DNA of 64,000 nucleotides, taken from the NCBI GenBank assembly GCA_021613375.1, contig CM038721.1, positions 1,123,025-1,187,024 on the forward strand, in the 5' to 3' direction. The notes under the pieces are model-generated. The model did no database searches and was not told the origin of the DNA. It was given only the letters and a program-made list of their open reading frames with translations. Source of the stretch: Megaleporinus macrocephalus. Lineage: Eukaryota > Chordata > Actinopteri > Characiformes > Anostomidae. Numbering within the stretch: position 1 is the stretch's first letter; each line of letters starts with the position of its first letter. Of this stretch, positions 35,290-46,035 are shown in pieces. A program made the position numbers and the translations under genes.

Positions 35290-35672
35290 CAGTCCTCACC
35301 AGAGTTTAGTTCTCACCAGAGTTTGGTTCTCACCAGAGTTCGGTTCTCATGAGAGTTCAGTTCTGACCAGAGTTTAGCTCTCACACAGGTTTAGTTCTCA
35401 CCAGAGTTTACTTCTCACCAGAATTTAGTTCTCACCAGAGTTCAGTTCTCACGAGAGTTTAGTTCTCACCAGAGTTTAGCTCTCACACAGGTTTAGTTCT
35501 CACCAGAGTTTACTTCTCACCAGAATTTAGTACTCACACAGGTTTAGTTCTCACCAGAGTTTAGTTCTCACCAGAGTTCAGTTCTCACCAGAGTTTAGTT
35601 CTCACCAGAGTTTAGTTCTCACCAGAGTTCAGTTCTCACGAGAGTTTAGTTCTCACCAGAGTTTAGTTCTCG
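35290..35672. repeat. 17-bp minisatellite in composite copy B, about 22 copies
   Basis: Same 17-bp unit as at 2330. Variants such as 'ctcacacaggtttagtt' and 'ctcaccagaatttagta' recur as a group, pointing to a local multi-unit duplication. Confidence 0.92.
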
Positions 35673-35806
35673 TGTTTTTGGACAGCAGCCAGATAAGTGG
35701 GCAGTTCTCCAGGATGAAAGTCGTGTATTAGGTAATCCTGTGTGGGCGAACAGTCATGTAGTGTAAAAACCACGACAACTGAAAGACTCACCATTACAAC
35801 CAGTCG

Positions 35807-37248
35807 TGTAGTGTAACCAGGTATAAAGACCTGACCACTCAGACAGTCGTGTAGTGTGAAGCAGGTATAAAGACCTGACCACTCAGACAGTCGTGTAGTG
35901 TAACCAGGTATAAAGACCTGACCACTCAGACAGTCGTGTAGGGTGAAGCAGGTATAAAGACCTGACCACTCAGACAGTCGTGTAGTGTAACCAGGTATAA
36001 AGACCTGACCACTCAGACAGTCGTGTAGTGTAACCAGGTATAAAGACCTGACCACTCAGACAGTCGTGTAGTGTAACCAGGTATAAAGACCTGACCACTC
36101 AGACAGTCGTGTAGTGTGAAGCAGGTATAAAGACCTGACCACTCAGACAGTCGTGTAGTGTGAAGCAGGTATAAAGACCTGACCACTCAGACAGTCGTGT
36201 AGTGTAACCAGGTATAAAGACCTGACCACTCAGACAGTCGTGTAGTGTAACCAGGTATAAAGACCTGACCACTCAGACAGTCGTGTAGTGTAACCAGGTA
36301 TAAAGACCTGACCACTCAGACAGTCGTGTAGTGTAACCAGGTATAAAGACCTGACCACTCAGACAGTCGTGTAGTGTAACCAGGTATAAAGACCTGACCA
36401 CTCAGACAGTCGTGTAGTGTGAAGCAGGTATAAAGACCTGACCACTTAGACAGTCGTGTAGTGTAACCAGGTATAAAGACCTGACCACTCAGACAGTCGT
36501 GTAGTGTAACCAGGTATAAAGACCTGACCACTCAGACAGTCGTGTAGTGTGAAGCAGGTATAAAGACCTGACCACTCAGACAGTCGTGTAGTGTGAAGCA
36601 GGTATAAAGACCTGACCACTCAGACAGTCGTGTAGTGTGAAGCAGGTATAAAGACCTGACCACTCAGACAGTCGTGTAGTGTAACCAGGTATAAGGACCT
36701 GACCACTCAGACAGTCGTGTAGTGTGAAGCAGGTATAAAGACCTGACCACTCAGACAGTCGTGTAGTGTGAAGCAGGTATAAAGACCTGACCACTCAGAC
36801 AGTCGTGTAGTGTGAAGCAGGTATAAAGACCTGACCACTCAGACAGTCGTGTAGCGTAACCAGGTATAAAGACCTGACCACTCAGACAGTCGTGTAGTGT
36901 GAAGCAGGTATAAAGACCTGACCACTTAGACAGTCGTGTAGTGTAACCAGGTATAAAGACCTGACCACTCAGACAGTCGTGTAGCGTAACCAGGTATAAG
37001 GACCTGACCACTCAGACAGTCGTATAGTGTAACCAGGTATAAAGACCTGACCACTCAGACAGTCGTGTAGTGTGAAGCAGGTATAAAGACCTGACCACTC
37101 AGACAGTCGTGTAGTGTGAAGCAGGTATAAAGACCTGACCACTCAGACAGTCGTGTAGTGTGAAGCAGGTATAAAGACCTGACCACTCAGACAGTCGTGT
37201 AGTGTGAAGCAGGTATAAAGACCTGACCACTCAGACAGTCGTGTAGTG
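35807..37248. repeat. 43/44-bp minisatellite in composite copy B, about 33 copies
   Basis: The unit contains 'caggtataaagacctgacca', 'ctcagacagtcgtgtagtgt' and either AAC (43 bp) or GAAG (44 bp) at the junction. The two forms are intermixed along the array. The 'cgtgtagtgtgaa' segment is also the terminal motif of the element, so the array looks like an amplified terminus. Near-identity between units suggests recent spread. Confidence 0.95.
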
Positions 37249-37283
37249 TGAACCGGGCACTGGCAGCATGGGATATAGAGAGG

Positions 37284-37284
<1 letters not shown>

Positions 37285-37318
<34 letters not shown>
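37285..37318. repeat. (GT)n microsatellite
   Basis: About 16 GT units just outside the right end of composite copy B. Confidence 0.96.
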
Positions 37319-37319
<1 letters not shown>

Positions 37320-37900
37320 TAAAAAAGAACAAAAAGGTATGTGTAATAAGTCTATAACCCTATATATATATACATATATATCAGTCTCATGTCTGTAGTG
37401 TGTATCTCAGGTAGGCGAATCATCTGGTTGTCGTGTAAGCGTTACGGGCGTCAGATTAGCTAAATCCTCTGACCATATGGGGGTGTATGATTAGTTCGTA
37501 GCACGGGATGCACTGCGCGAGTTCGAGCCTGTTACAGAGCGCAGAAACTGGAAAAGGAAAAAGGGAAATTTTCTCTCTTTCATTTAACTGGGCCGCCTGT
37601 GTTGTGGAAAGGCCTGCATCTCTCTATTTACATTCGGAGGGCTGATCATTAAAGCCAGAGGAGCGCTCCGGTCCCGTGAGAGGCCTCTGCTCCTTTTTAA
37701 AGTCAGTCATCTCGGGCTGAGAGATAAAGGGGGCAAGCCTTCACACGATTCCACTGGCCTCTCTCTCTCTCCCCGCTCGCCCATCCTCTCTCCCTCTATC
37801 TCTCTCTCTCTCTATCTCGCCTCTTCTCATCTCCTGCTATCTTTCATCCAATACGCGCCAACTACTGTTTTTCAAAGAGCCCAGAAAGTAGGACACAAAC
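37319..37900. other. Unique sequence, possible conserved non-coding DNA
   Basis: The stretch about 37540-37760 ('cattcggagggctgatcatt', 'aaagccagaggagcgctccg') is non-repetitive and GC-balanced. A pol III B-box match (GTTCGAGCC, 37519-37527) has no suitable A box upstream, so I do not call a tRNA. A CT-rich stretch begins at 37760. Confidence 0.35.
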
Positions 37901-37904
37901 TTTA

Positions 37905-37910
37905 GGAGGG

Positions 37911-37941
<31 letters not shown>

Positions 37942-38186
37942 AAGGAAGGGTAAGAGGGGCAGAGAGAGAGAGAGAGAGAAGGAAGGGTGTGTGAGAGAGA
38001 GACAAAGAAGAATAAGAGGACAGAGAGAGAGAGAGAGAAGGAAGGGTGAGAAAGAGAGAGAGAGAAGAAAGGATGAGAGAGAGAGAGAGAGAGAGAGAAG
38101 GAAGGGTGAGAAAGAGAGAGAGAGAAGAAAGGATGAGAGAGAGAGAGAAGGAAGGGTGAGAAAGAGAGAGAGAGAGAAAGGAGGAA

Positions 38187-38217
<31 letters not shown>

Positions 38218-38283
38218 GAGGAAGGGTGAGAGAGAGAGAGAGAAAGGAGGAAGGGTGAGAGAGAGAGAGAGAGAAAGGAGGAA

Positions 38284-38314
<31 letters not shown>

Positions 38315-38729
38315 CAGGAAGGGTGAGAGAGAGAGAGGAGGAAGGGTGAGAGAGAGAGAGAGAGAGAGGAGGAAGGGTGAGAGAGAGAGAGGAGGAAGGG
38401 TGAGAGAGAGAGAGAGAGAAAGAGAGAGGAGGAAGGGTGAGAGAGAGAGAGAGAGAGAGAGGAGGAAGAGTGAGAGAGAGAGAGAGAGAAAGAGGAGGAA
38501 GGGTGAGAGAGAGAGAGAGAGAAAGAGGAGGAAGAGTGAGAGAGAGAGAGAGAGAAAGAGGAGGAAGGGTGAGAGAGAGAGAGAGAGAAAGAGGAGGAAG
38601 GGTGAGAAAGAGAGAGAGAGAGAAAGGAGGAAGGGTGTGAGAGAGAGAGAGAGAGAGAGAGAGGAGGAAGGGTGAGAGAGAGAGAGAGGAGGAAGGGTGA
38701 GAGAGAGAGAGAGAGAGAGAGAGGAGGAA

Positions 38730-38766
<37 letters not shown>

Positions 38767-38985
38767 AAGAGTGAGAGAGAGAGAAAGAGGAGGAAGGGTG
38801 AGAGAGAGAGAGAGAGAGGAGGAAGGGTGAGAGAGAGAGAGAGAGAAAGAGGAGGAAGGGTGAGAGAGAGAGAGAGAGAGAGAGGAGGAAGAGTGAGAGA
38901 GAGAGAGAGAAAGAGGAGGAAGGGTGAGAGAGAGAGAGAGAGAGGAGGATGGGTGAGAGGGAGAGAGAGAGAGAGAGAGGAGGAA

Positions 38986-39016
<31 letters not shown>

Positions 39017-39055
39017 GAGGAAGGGTGAGAGAGAGAGAGAGAGAAAGAGGAGGAA

Positions 39056-39086
<31 letters not shown>

Positions 39087-39168
39087 GAGGAAGGGTGAGA
39101 GAGAGAGAGAGAGAAAGAGGAGGAAGGGTGAGAGAGAGAGAGAGAGGAGGAAGGGTGAGAGAAACTGG
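37905..39168. repeat. 1.25-kb polypurine GA-rich minisatellite
   Basis: GAGA runs of variable length punctuated by 'aggaggaagggtgag'. The plus strand is purine almost without interruption except for a T in each 'gggtga'. Minus-strand translation gives a 427-codon SLSLSL/PFLL frame and the plus strand gives Arg/Glu-rich frames; neither is credible as protein. Such tracts can adopt triplex (H-DNA) structures under supercoiling. Confidence 0.93.
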
Positions 39169-39410
39169 GAGATAGAATGAAACACTAGAAGATCACAGAT
39201 GCTCCTAAGCAGGTTTCTTTGTGCTAGCTGATAGAGTACGAGGAGATATGAGGGTTTAATCTCATCTCTCAGCGTAAGAGTGATTTTAGGGTGAAATCAT
39301 TAAACTGTATGTGATCAATAAGAGTGAGCACTCTCTTCCTTTCATCTGGAGTCACTGAGGAGAAGATCACTATCTCTATTACGATTGTTTCTAGCCGTTA
39401 TATCTTTTTG

Positions 39411-39413
<3 letters not shown>

Positions 39414-39491
<78 letters not shown>
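39414..39491. repeat. (TA)n microsatellite abutting the Tc1 element
   Basis: About 39 TA units directly against the left side of the Tc1 element. A second (TA)n run (40793-40824) lies on the other side. Confidence 0.96.
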
Positions 39492-39498
<7 letters not shown>

Positions 39499-40782
39499 AT
39501 TGCGAAGTGGAACGAAATTTATTCGCTCGGGGTATGTATCTACCAGTTTTGCACATCGAGAGACAAAACAGCTGGAGCTCAGTGAGGTTGGATGGAGAGC
39601 GTTTGTGAACAGCAGTTTTCAGATCTTTCCACACATTCTCGACTGGATTCGGGTCTGGACTTTGACTCAGCCGTTCTAACCTGGATACGTTTATTTGTGA
39701 ACCAGTGCGTTGTAGATTTTGCTTTATGTTTTGGATCATTGTCTTGTGGGAAGATAAATCTCCGTCCCAGTCTCAGGTCTTTTTCAGACTCCAACAGGTT
39801 TTCTTCCAGAACGGTCCTGTATTTGGCTCCATCCATCTTCCCATCAATTTGAACATCTTCCCTGCTGAAGAAAAGCAGCCCCAGAGCATGATGCTGCCAC
39901 CACCATGTTTGACAGTGGGGGTGGTGTGTTCAGGGTGATGAGTTGTGTTGCTTTTATGCCAAACATAACGTTTTAGATTGTGGCCAAAACGTTTGATTTT
40001 GGTTTCATCTGACCAGAACACCTTCTTCCCAGGTGGCTTGTGGGAAAGTTTAAACGAGACTTTTTATGGAGATCTTTGAGAAATGGCTTTCTTCTTGCCA
40101 CTCTTCCATAAAGGCCAGATCTGTACAGTGTACAAATGATTGTTATCCTATGGACAGATTCTCCCACCTCAGCTGTAGATCTCTGCAGTTCATCCAGAGT
40201 GATCATGGGCCTCTTGGCTGCGGGTCTTGGTGGATTTGCAGTGGTCTGATACTCCTTCCATTTCAATATGATCGCTTGCACAGTGTTCCTTGAGATGTTT
40301 AAAGCTTGGGAAATCTTTCTGTATCCAAATCCGGCTTTAAACTTCTCCACAACAGTATCTCGGACCTGCCTGGTGTGTTCCTTGGTGTTCATGATGCTCT
40401 CTGTGCTTTAAACAGAACTCTGAGACGATTGTACAGCAGGTGCATTTATACAGAGACTTGATTCCACACAGGTGGATTATATTTATCATCATCAGTCATT
40501 TAGGTCAACACTGGATCATTCAGAGATCCTCACTGAACTTCTGGAGTGAGTTTGCTGCACTGAAAGTTAAGAGGCTGAATAATATTGCACGCTACACTTT
40601 TCAGTTCTTTATTTCTAAAAAAAGTTAAAAATATCCACCAAATTTTGTTCCACTTCACGATTGTGTCCCACTTGTTGATTTTTCACAAAAAATTATAATT
40701 TCATATCTTTATGTTTGAAGTCTGAAATGTGGCAAAAGGTTGAAAAGTTCAAGGGGGCCGAATACTTTTGCAAGGCACTGTA
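39492..40782 (-). mobile_element. Tc1-like transposon lacking its left outer terminus
   Basis: The right end reads on the minus strand 'tacagtgccttgcaaaagta', then ttcggcccccttg, a classic fish Tc1 terminus. An inner repeat 'ttgttccacttcacgattgt' (about 40645-40664) is answered in inverted form at 39494-39520 ('acaattgcgaagtggaacga'). On the right about 115 bp lie outside this inner repeat, but on the left (TA)n begins at once, so the outer left terminus is missing. Tc1 elements insert at TA, and this one sits inside a TA run. Confidence 0.85.
39579..40392 (-). pseudogene. Tc1-like transposase, all catalytic residues visible but frameshifted
   Basis: Starts at an ATG at 40392 (MNTKEHTRQVRD), with a paired-like DNA-binding region: 'YRKISQALNISRNTVQ' is the recognition helix-turn-helix. 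The first catalytic Asp is in WSDETKIK (codon 40009-40007), followed by [12 protein letters not shown]. The second is in QDNDPKHK (39737-39735), and the Glu is in NPVENVWKDL (39640-39638). These blocks lie in different frames, needing at least three frame changes. The second-Asp-to-Glu distance is 97 nt, against 105 nt for a DD34E triad, so a net 8 nt has been lost. The product would be non-functional. Typical intact length is about 340 residues. Confidence 0.88.
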
Positions 40783-40784
40783 CA

Positions 40785-40823
<39 letters not shown>

Positions 40824-40828
<5 letters not shown>

Positions 40829-41842
40829 GGTGGTGTAGTGGTTAGTATGGTGGTGTAGTGGTTAGTATGGTGGTGTAGTGGTTAGTATGCTGGTGTAGTG
40901 GTCAGTATGGTGGTGTAGTGGTTAGTATGGTGGTGTAGTGGTTAGTATGGTGGTGTAGTGGTCAGTATGGTGGTGTAGTGGTTAGTACGGTGGTGTAGTG
41001 GTTAGTACGGTGGTGTAGTGGTTAGTAAGGTGGTGTAGTGGTTAGTATGGTGGTGTAGTGGTTAGTATGGTGGTGTAGTGGTTAGTATGGTGGTGTAGTG
41101 GTCAGTATGGTTGTGTAGTGGTCAGTATGGTGGTGTAGTGGTTAGTATGGTGGTGTAGTGGTTAGTATGGTTGTGTAGTGGTCAGTATGGTGGTATAGTG
41201 GTTAGTATGGTGGTGTAGTGGTTAGTATGGTGGGTTAGTGGTTAGTATGGTGGTGTAGTGGTCAGTATGGTGGTGTAGTGGTCAGTATGGTTGTGTAGTG
41301 GTCAGTACGATGGTGTAGTGGTTAGCATGGTTGTGTAGTGGTTAGTATGGTTGTGTAGTGGTTAGTATGGTTGTGTAGTGGTTAGTATGGTTGTGTAGTG
41401 GTTAGTATGGTGGTGTAGTGGTTAGTATGGTGGTGTAGTGGTCAGTATGGTGGTGTAGTGGTTAGTATGGTGGTGTAGTGGTTAGTACGGTGGTGTAGTG
41501 GTTAGTATGGTTGTGTAGTGGTCAGTACGGTGGTGTAGTGGTTAGTATGGTTGTGTAGTGGTCAGTACGGTGGTGTAGTGGTTAGTATGGTTGTGTAGTG
41601 GTTAGTATGGTTGTGTAGTGGTTAGTATGGTGGTGTAGTGGTTAGTATGGTTGTGTAGTGGTTAGTATGGTGGTGTAGTGGTTAGTATGGTGGTGTAGTG
41701 GTTAGTATGGTGGTGTAGTGGTTAGTATGGTGGTGTAGTGGTTAGTATGGTGGTGTAGTGGTTAGTACGGTGGTGTAGTGGTTAGTATGGTGGTGTAGTG
41801 GTTAGTATGGTTGTGTAGTGGTTAGTACGGTGGAGTAGTGGT
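40824..41842. repeat. 20-bp minisatellite built on a tRNA-type A box, array 1, 51 copies
   Basis: Unit ggtggtgtagtggttagtat in perfect 20-bp register for about 1 kb with substitutions only. Each standard unit contains TGGTGTAGTGG, which fits the pol III A-box consensus TRGYNNANNNG. The unit equals the 5' head of tRNA-derived fish SINEs ('gtggtgtagtggttagcac'). Variable sites are tat/tac, tta/tca and ggt/gtt. No SINE body follows this copy; the left flank is (TA)n from the Tc1 insertion site. Confidence 0.93.
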
Positions 41843-41917
41843 CAACTGTAGAGAATTTACTTACAAGTACAAGTGGAATAGATTTTGTATAAACCATCAA
41901 TTCATTGCAGCTGTCTT

Positions 41918-41918
<1 letters not shown>

Positions 41919-41951
<33 letters not shown>

Positions 41952-41998
41952 TGTGTATGTGTATGTGTGTGTGTGTGTGTGTGTGTGTTTGTGTGTGT
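41919..41998. repeat. (GT)n microsatellite
   Basis: Imperfect GT run with GTAT and GTTT interruptions. Confidence 0.96.
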
Positions 41999-42290
41999 GG
42001 TTAGAAGCAGAGATAAGCTGAAAGGCGAGATGCAGTGGGTGATTAGCTGTGCGTTGTTTTGAAAGGAGGTGCTGCTCCTGGCTCTTCGGGGCCAGTGGGT
42101 TAGAACTTATCGTGGTCTAGAGATCGTTTGCTCGGACCCTGATGGAGTGGAGATGAGATATAGCTACAGTCCGAGAGGTGGGAGAACATGTCACCTGCCT
42201 CATGGCTCGCTGTCTCTGCTGAGATGTCCACCACTCTGCTGGACTGCTCTCACCAGTGACCAGTCACATCACCCCAAGACCAACTGTTCA
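41999..42290. other. Unique sequence, no gene recognised
   Basis: A 75-codon plus frame (42069-42296) shows no recognised domain. Confidence 0.35.
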
Positions 42291-42291
42291 C

Positions 42292-42480
42292 TCTAAAATA
42301 CTCACTCCTACCGAGCACACGAGAGTGAAGCAGCTCATTCACCAGTTCTCCTGTTCCACCTTAAACAGTGCAGCAGGAGCCAGAACGTACCTGCACCTCC
42401 ATTTAAGGTGGAAACAGGAGAACTGGTGAAGGAGAAGCTGAGCTGATGGTGCTGGTGGTCAGTAGGAGTGAGTATTGTAG
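42292..42480. mobile_element. Palindromic (fold-back) element
   Basis: Inner arms 'ttcaccagttctcctgttcc' (42338) with 'ccaccttaaa' and, inverted, 'tttaaggtgg' with 'aacaggagaactggtgaa' (ending 42430) pair over about 28 bp with one bulge around a 45-bp centre. Outer blocks pair too: 'aatactcactcctac' (about 42298) and 'gtaggagtgagtatt' (about 42462). A short relic with the same arm core lies at 23493-23560. No coding capacity. Confidence 0.8.
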
Positions 42481-42862
42481 TGTGTAAGGGTGATCTGGGG
42501 GTGAACACTGGTGGTCAGTAGGAGTGAGTATTGTAATGTGTAAGGGTGATCTGGGGATGAACACTGGTGGTCAGTAGGAGTGAGTATTGTAGTGTGTAAG
42601 GGTGATCTGGGGGTGAACACTGGTGGTCAGTAGGAGTGAGGATTGTAGTGTGTAAGGGTGATCTGGGGGTGAACACTGGTGGTCAGTAGGAGTGAGTATT
42701 GTAGTGTGTAAGGGTGATCTGGGGATGAACACTGGTGGTCAGTAGGAGTGAGTATTGTGGTGTGTAAGGCTGATCTGAGGTAAACACTGGTGGTCAGTAG
42801 GAGTGAGTATTGTGGTGTGTAAGGCTGATCTGAGGTAAACACTGGTGGTCAGTAGGAGTGAG
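42451..42862. repeat. 56-bp minisatellite derived from the palindrome's right end, about 7 copies
   Basis: Period exactly 56 bp where measured (42452 to 42508). Each unit begins 'ctggtggtcagtaggagtga' and includes 'gtattgtagtgtgtaagg', 'tgatctggggg' and 'tgaaca'. The first part is the outer arm of the palindromic element, so the array is an amplified element end. The last two full units carry a shared variant ('gtggtgtgtaaggctgatct'). Confidence 0.9.
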
Positions 42863-43389
42863 TGTTATATCTGCTGCTCAATAGCAGCTCATCTTTCAGT
42901 TCAGCTCAAACATCTCTTCATCACATCAGCATCTCCTCCAACATCTACTGAGATGATCTGTTTGGATCTTTCTCTCCTGATATCATCTAACACCTACACT
43001 CTGTTCCTCACCTTCATCTCCTCAACTCTGTTCTACACCTCCTCTCCTGTTCTTCACCTTCAGTGTGATGGAGGGAGATTTGGAGTGATGGAGTCACTTC
43101 TATCGACCTGTTCAGCAAACATCCCTCTATTACATTCACAGACCCTCAATTACACACCGTCGAGAACCTCCCAGCAACAACGTGAGCCTCGTCACTCACA
43201 CTTTTTTTAAACAAGTGTAGCATCATTTCAGAGAGGTACAGTGGGCGGAGCCCCTCTCTGTTCTCAACCAATCAGCTATACAAACCACCTCCTACTATCC
43301 AATCAGCAACCTGATCACTTGATGTTCAGATACCTGCATCCAGCAATGAGCTTAGTGTACTCTGAAAGAACTGTGTGAGAAAATGCAGG
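42863..43389 (+). mobile_element. Dispersed element E, copy 3, unique part
   Basis: 43075-43175 is a diverged version of 19254-19400 and 30600-30735. The stretch 43185-43322 ('cgtcactcacac', 'gggcggagcccctctctgtt', 'caaccaatcagctataca', 'atccaatcagcaacctg') matches 30845-30960 closely. The stretch 42863-43070 is not assigned; its 121-codon frame has no recognised domain. Confidence 0.65.
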
Positions 43390-44135
43390 TTTGGTGGCAA
43401 ATTAGACTGAATGAGGGTAATCAGACTGAAAAAACAGGAGATCAGACTAAATAATGGAAGATCGGACTGAATTGCGGGGAGATCAGACTGAATTGCGGCG
43501 AGATCAGACTGAATTGTGGGAGACCGCATTAAAAAGCAGGAGATCATACTGACTAGAAAGAGATCAGACTGAATTGTGAGAGATCAGACTGAATTGCGGG
43601 AGATCAGACTGAATTGCGGGAGATCTGACTGAATTGTGGGAGACCGCATTAAAAAGCAGGAGATCATACTGACTAGAAAGAGTTCAGACTGAGTTGTGAG
43701 AGATCAGACTGAATTGCGTGAGATCTGACTGAATAGTGGGAGATCACACTGAATTGTGAGAGATCAGACTGAATTGTGAGAGATCAGACTGAATAGTGGG
43801 AGATCACACTGAATTGTGAGAGATCTGACTGAATAGTGGGAGATCTGACTGAATTGCAGATGATCTGGCTGAATAGTGGGAGATTGGACTGAATTGCAGG
43901 TGATCTGGATGAAAAGCATAAAATGAGAATGAATTGCGAGTGATCAGACCTAGTTGCAGAAGATTGGACTGAAAATGCATAAGATCATACTAAATAGTGG
44001 AAGACCTGAATAGTGGGAGATCGGACTGTTTTGCGGTGGTCTGATTTAATAGCAGAACACTGAACTGAATTGCAGGTGATCAAACTGGATTGTGGGAGAT
44101 CGGACTGAACAGTGGGAGATCTGACTAGCAGAAGT
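43390..44135. repeat. 20-bp minisatellite (agatcagactgaatt-type), element E copy 3
   Basis: Same monomer family as 31022-31465. A block of about 120 bp ('gaattgtgggagaccgcatt', 'aaaaagcaggagatcatact', 'gactagaaagag') is present twice (about 43512 and 43632), showing multi-unit duplication. The array decays toward its 3' end. Confidence 0.88.
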
Positions 44136-44897
44136 TCGGACAGTAGATTGGACTGTGATGTAGTGTTGTTAGTAAAGTTAGGACCAGCTAGTAGGAACAT
44201 GTGACTGTCCGCACAGCTCTCAGCAGATAAGCATAACTGATTCCTGTAACATCTAAGGACGTAACTCAGTAGATCGGATTCAGAAGTACTGATTGTCAGA
44301 CTGACGCGCTGACATACGGAGCTCGTGTTAGAGCAGCTGTTCTGGAGTTCTTTCCTAAAATGGGAGGATTTATTCTTTAATCTTACAACAGCTGTCTGTA
44401 GGTCACGTCCTTCAAACCAGCCCTGACTGAAGATTCAGCTGGCAGACGAATCAGACGCGCAGGGCTATCGGAACTGAAGGGCTGATCGATATACTTGCCG
44501 CTGCAGCTGCAACATAAATAAATAACAGAGATTAAAAAAGAGGAGTACAGCTGTGCTTTAGTATTGGCTAATGTTCTCTGCTAGCAGGCCTGGAGTGGGT
44601 TTGAGGGTCCGCTCAGGTGCTGGAGATGTTCTTGGTGCAGAAGGTTATGTGAGCAGGTGGGGCTGTGATTATTTATAGTGTTGGAGTGAAGCAGCTGCTG
44701 TGACACCTTTGGGCAGCTGTCTGGCCCGAATCCAGCCCACACTGAAGACTAGAACCTGCCGTTTGTGAGTCCACATTCGTCTGCAAGCCTTACCGAACGG
44801 GAACCAGAGGCTGGAGGAGCCGGTCTGCCCTCCATCTTTCACTGGCAAGCAAACAAGAACAACAAAACCAACAAAACCATACAATTCTACTTTAATC
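44136..44897. other. Unique sequence, no gene recognised
   Basis: Small frames only (71 codons or fewer). The stretch 44400-44480 is CpG-containing and non-repetitive. Confidence 0.35.
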
Positions 44898-46035
44898 TGG
44901 TTAGTACGGTGGTGTAGTGGTTAGTATGGTGGTGTAGTGGTTAGTATGGTGGTGTAGTGGTTAGTATGGTGGTGTAGTGGTTAGTACGGTGGTGTAGTGG
45001 TTAGTATGGTGGTGTAGTGGTTAGTATGGTGGTGTAGTGGTTAGTACGGTGGTGTAGTGGTCAGTATGGTGGTGTAGTGGTTAGTATGGTAGTGTAGTGG
45101 TTAGTACGGTGGTGTAGTGGTCAGTATGGTGGTGTAGTGGTTAGTACGGTGGTGTAGTGGTTAGTACGGTGGTGTAGTGGTCAGTACGGTGGTGTAGTGG
45201 TTAGTATGGTGGTGTAGTGGTCAGTATGGTGGTGTAGTGGTTAGTATGGTGGTGTAATGGTTAGTATGGTGGTGTAGTGGTTAGTATGGTGGTGTAGTGG
45301 TTAGTATAGTGGTGTAGTGGTTAGTATCGTGGTGTAGTGGTCAGTACGGTGGTGTAGTGGTTAGTATGGTGGTGTAGTGGTCAGTATGGTGGTGTAGTGG
45401 TTAGTACGGTGGTGTAGTGATCAGTACGGTGGTGTAGTGGTTAGTATCGTGGTGTAGTGGTTAGTATGGTGGTGTAGTGGTTAGTATGGTGGTGTAGTGG
45501 TTAGTACGGTGGTGTAGTGGTCAGTGCGGTGGTGTAGTGGTTAGTAGGGTGGTGTAGTGGTTAGTACGGTGGTGTACTCTTCAGTGCGGTGGTGTATTGG
45601 TTAGTATCGTGGTGTAGTGGTTAGTACGGTGGTGTAGTGGTCATTGCGGTGGTGTAGTGGTTAGTAGGGTGGTGTAGTGGTTAGTACGGTGGTGTAGTGG
45701 TTAGTACGGTGGTGTAGCGGTTATTATGGTGGTGTAATGGTCAGTACGGTGCTGTAGTGGTCAGTGCGGTGGTGTAGTGGTTAGTACGGTGGTGTAGTGG
45801 TTAGTAGGGTGGTGTAGTGGTTAGTACGGTGGTGTAGTGGTCAGTACGGTGGTGTAGTGGTTAGTATCGTGGTGTAGTGGTTAGTACGGTGGTGTAGTGG
45901 TCAGTACGGTGGTGTAGTGGTTAGTATGGTGGTGTAGTGGTCAGTATGGTGGTGTAGTGGTCATTACGGTGGTGTAGTGGTCAATATGGTGGTGTAGTGG
46001 TCAGTACGGTGCTGTAGTGGTCAGTGCGGTGGTGC
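44898..46035. repeat. 20-bp minisatellite built on a tRNA-type A box, array 2, about 57 copies
   Basis: Same unit and orientation as array 1, again in unbroken 20-bp register for over 1.1 kb. Substitutions concentrate at tat/tac/tag and tta/tca, many of which are CpG to TpG steps. The array runs straight into SINE body sequence at 46035. Confidence 0.95.

Larger units (their letters stand above)
35040..37260 (+). mobile_element. Composite dispersed element, copy B (both arrays expanded)
   Basis: Left module 35045-35285 matches copies A and C ('taatgtctagttcactctag', 'cacgtttaatatctagac', 'cagcgtctagctacagcc', 'aatgagatcacgtagagaga'). Then the 17-bp array (35290-35672), a linker with 'ggacagcagccagataagtg' and 'cgacaactgaaagactcacc', then the 43/44-bp array to 37248. 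No coding capacity. This is the only copy here in which both internal subrepeats have expanded. Confidence 0.75.

Noticed and set aside
37480..37540. tRNA gene suggested by a B-box match
   Set aside because: No A box at suitable distance and no cloverleaf stems that I can pair.
37902..39185. 427-codon Ser/Leu-rich minus-strand frame
   Set aside because: Reading of the GA-rich polypurine tract; no other coding signal.
39492..40782. Active Tc1 transposon
   Set aside because: At least three frame changes in the transposase and one missing outer terminus.
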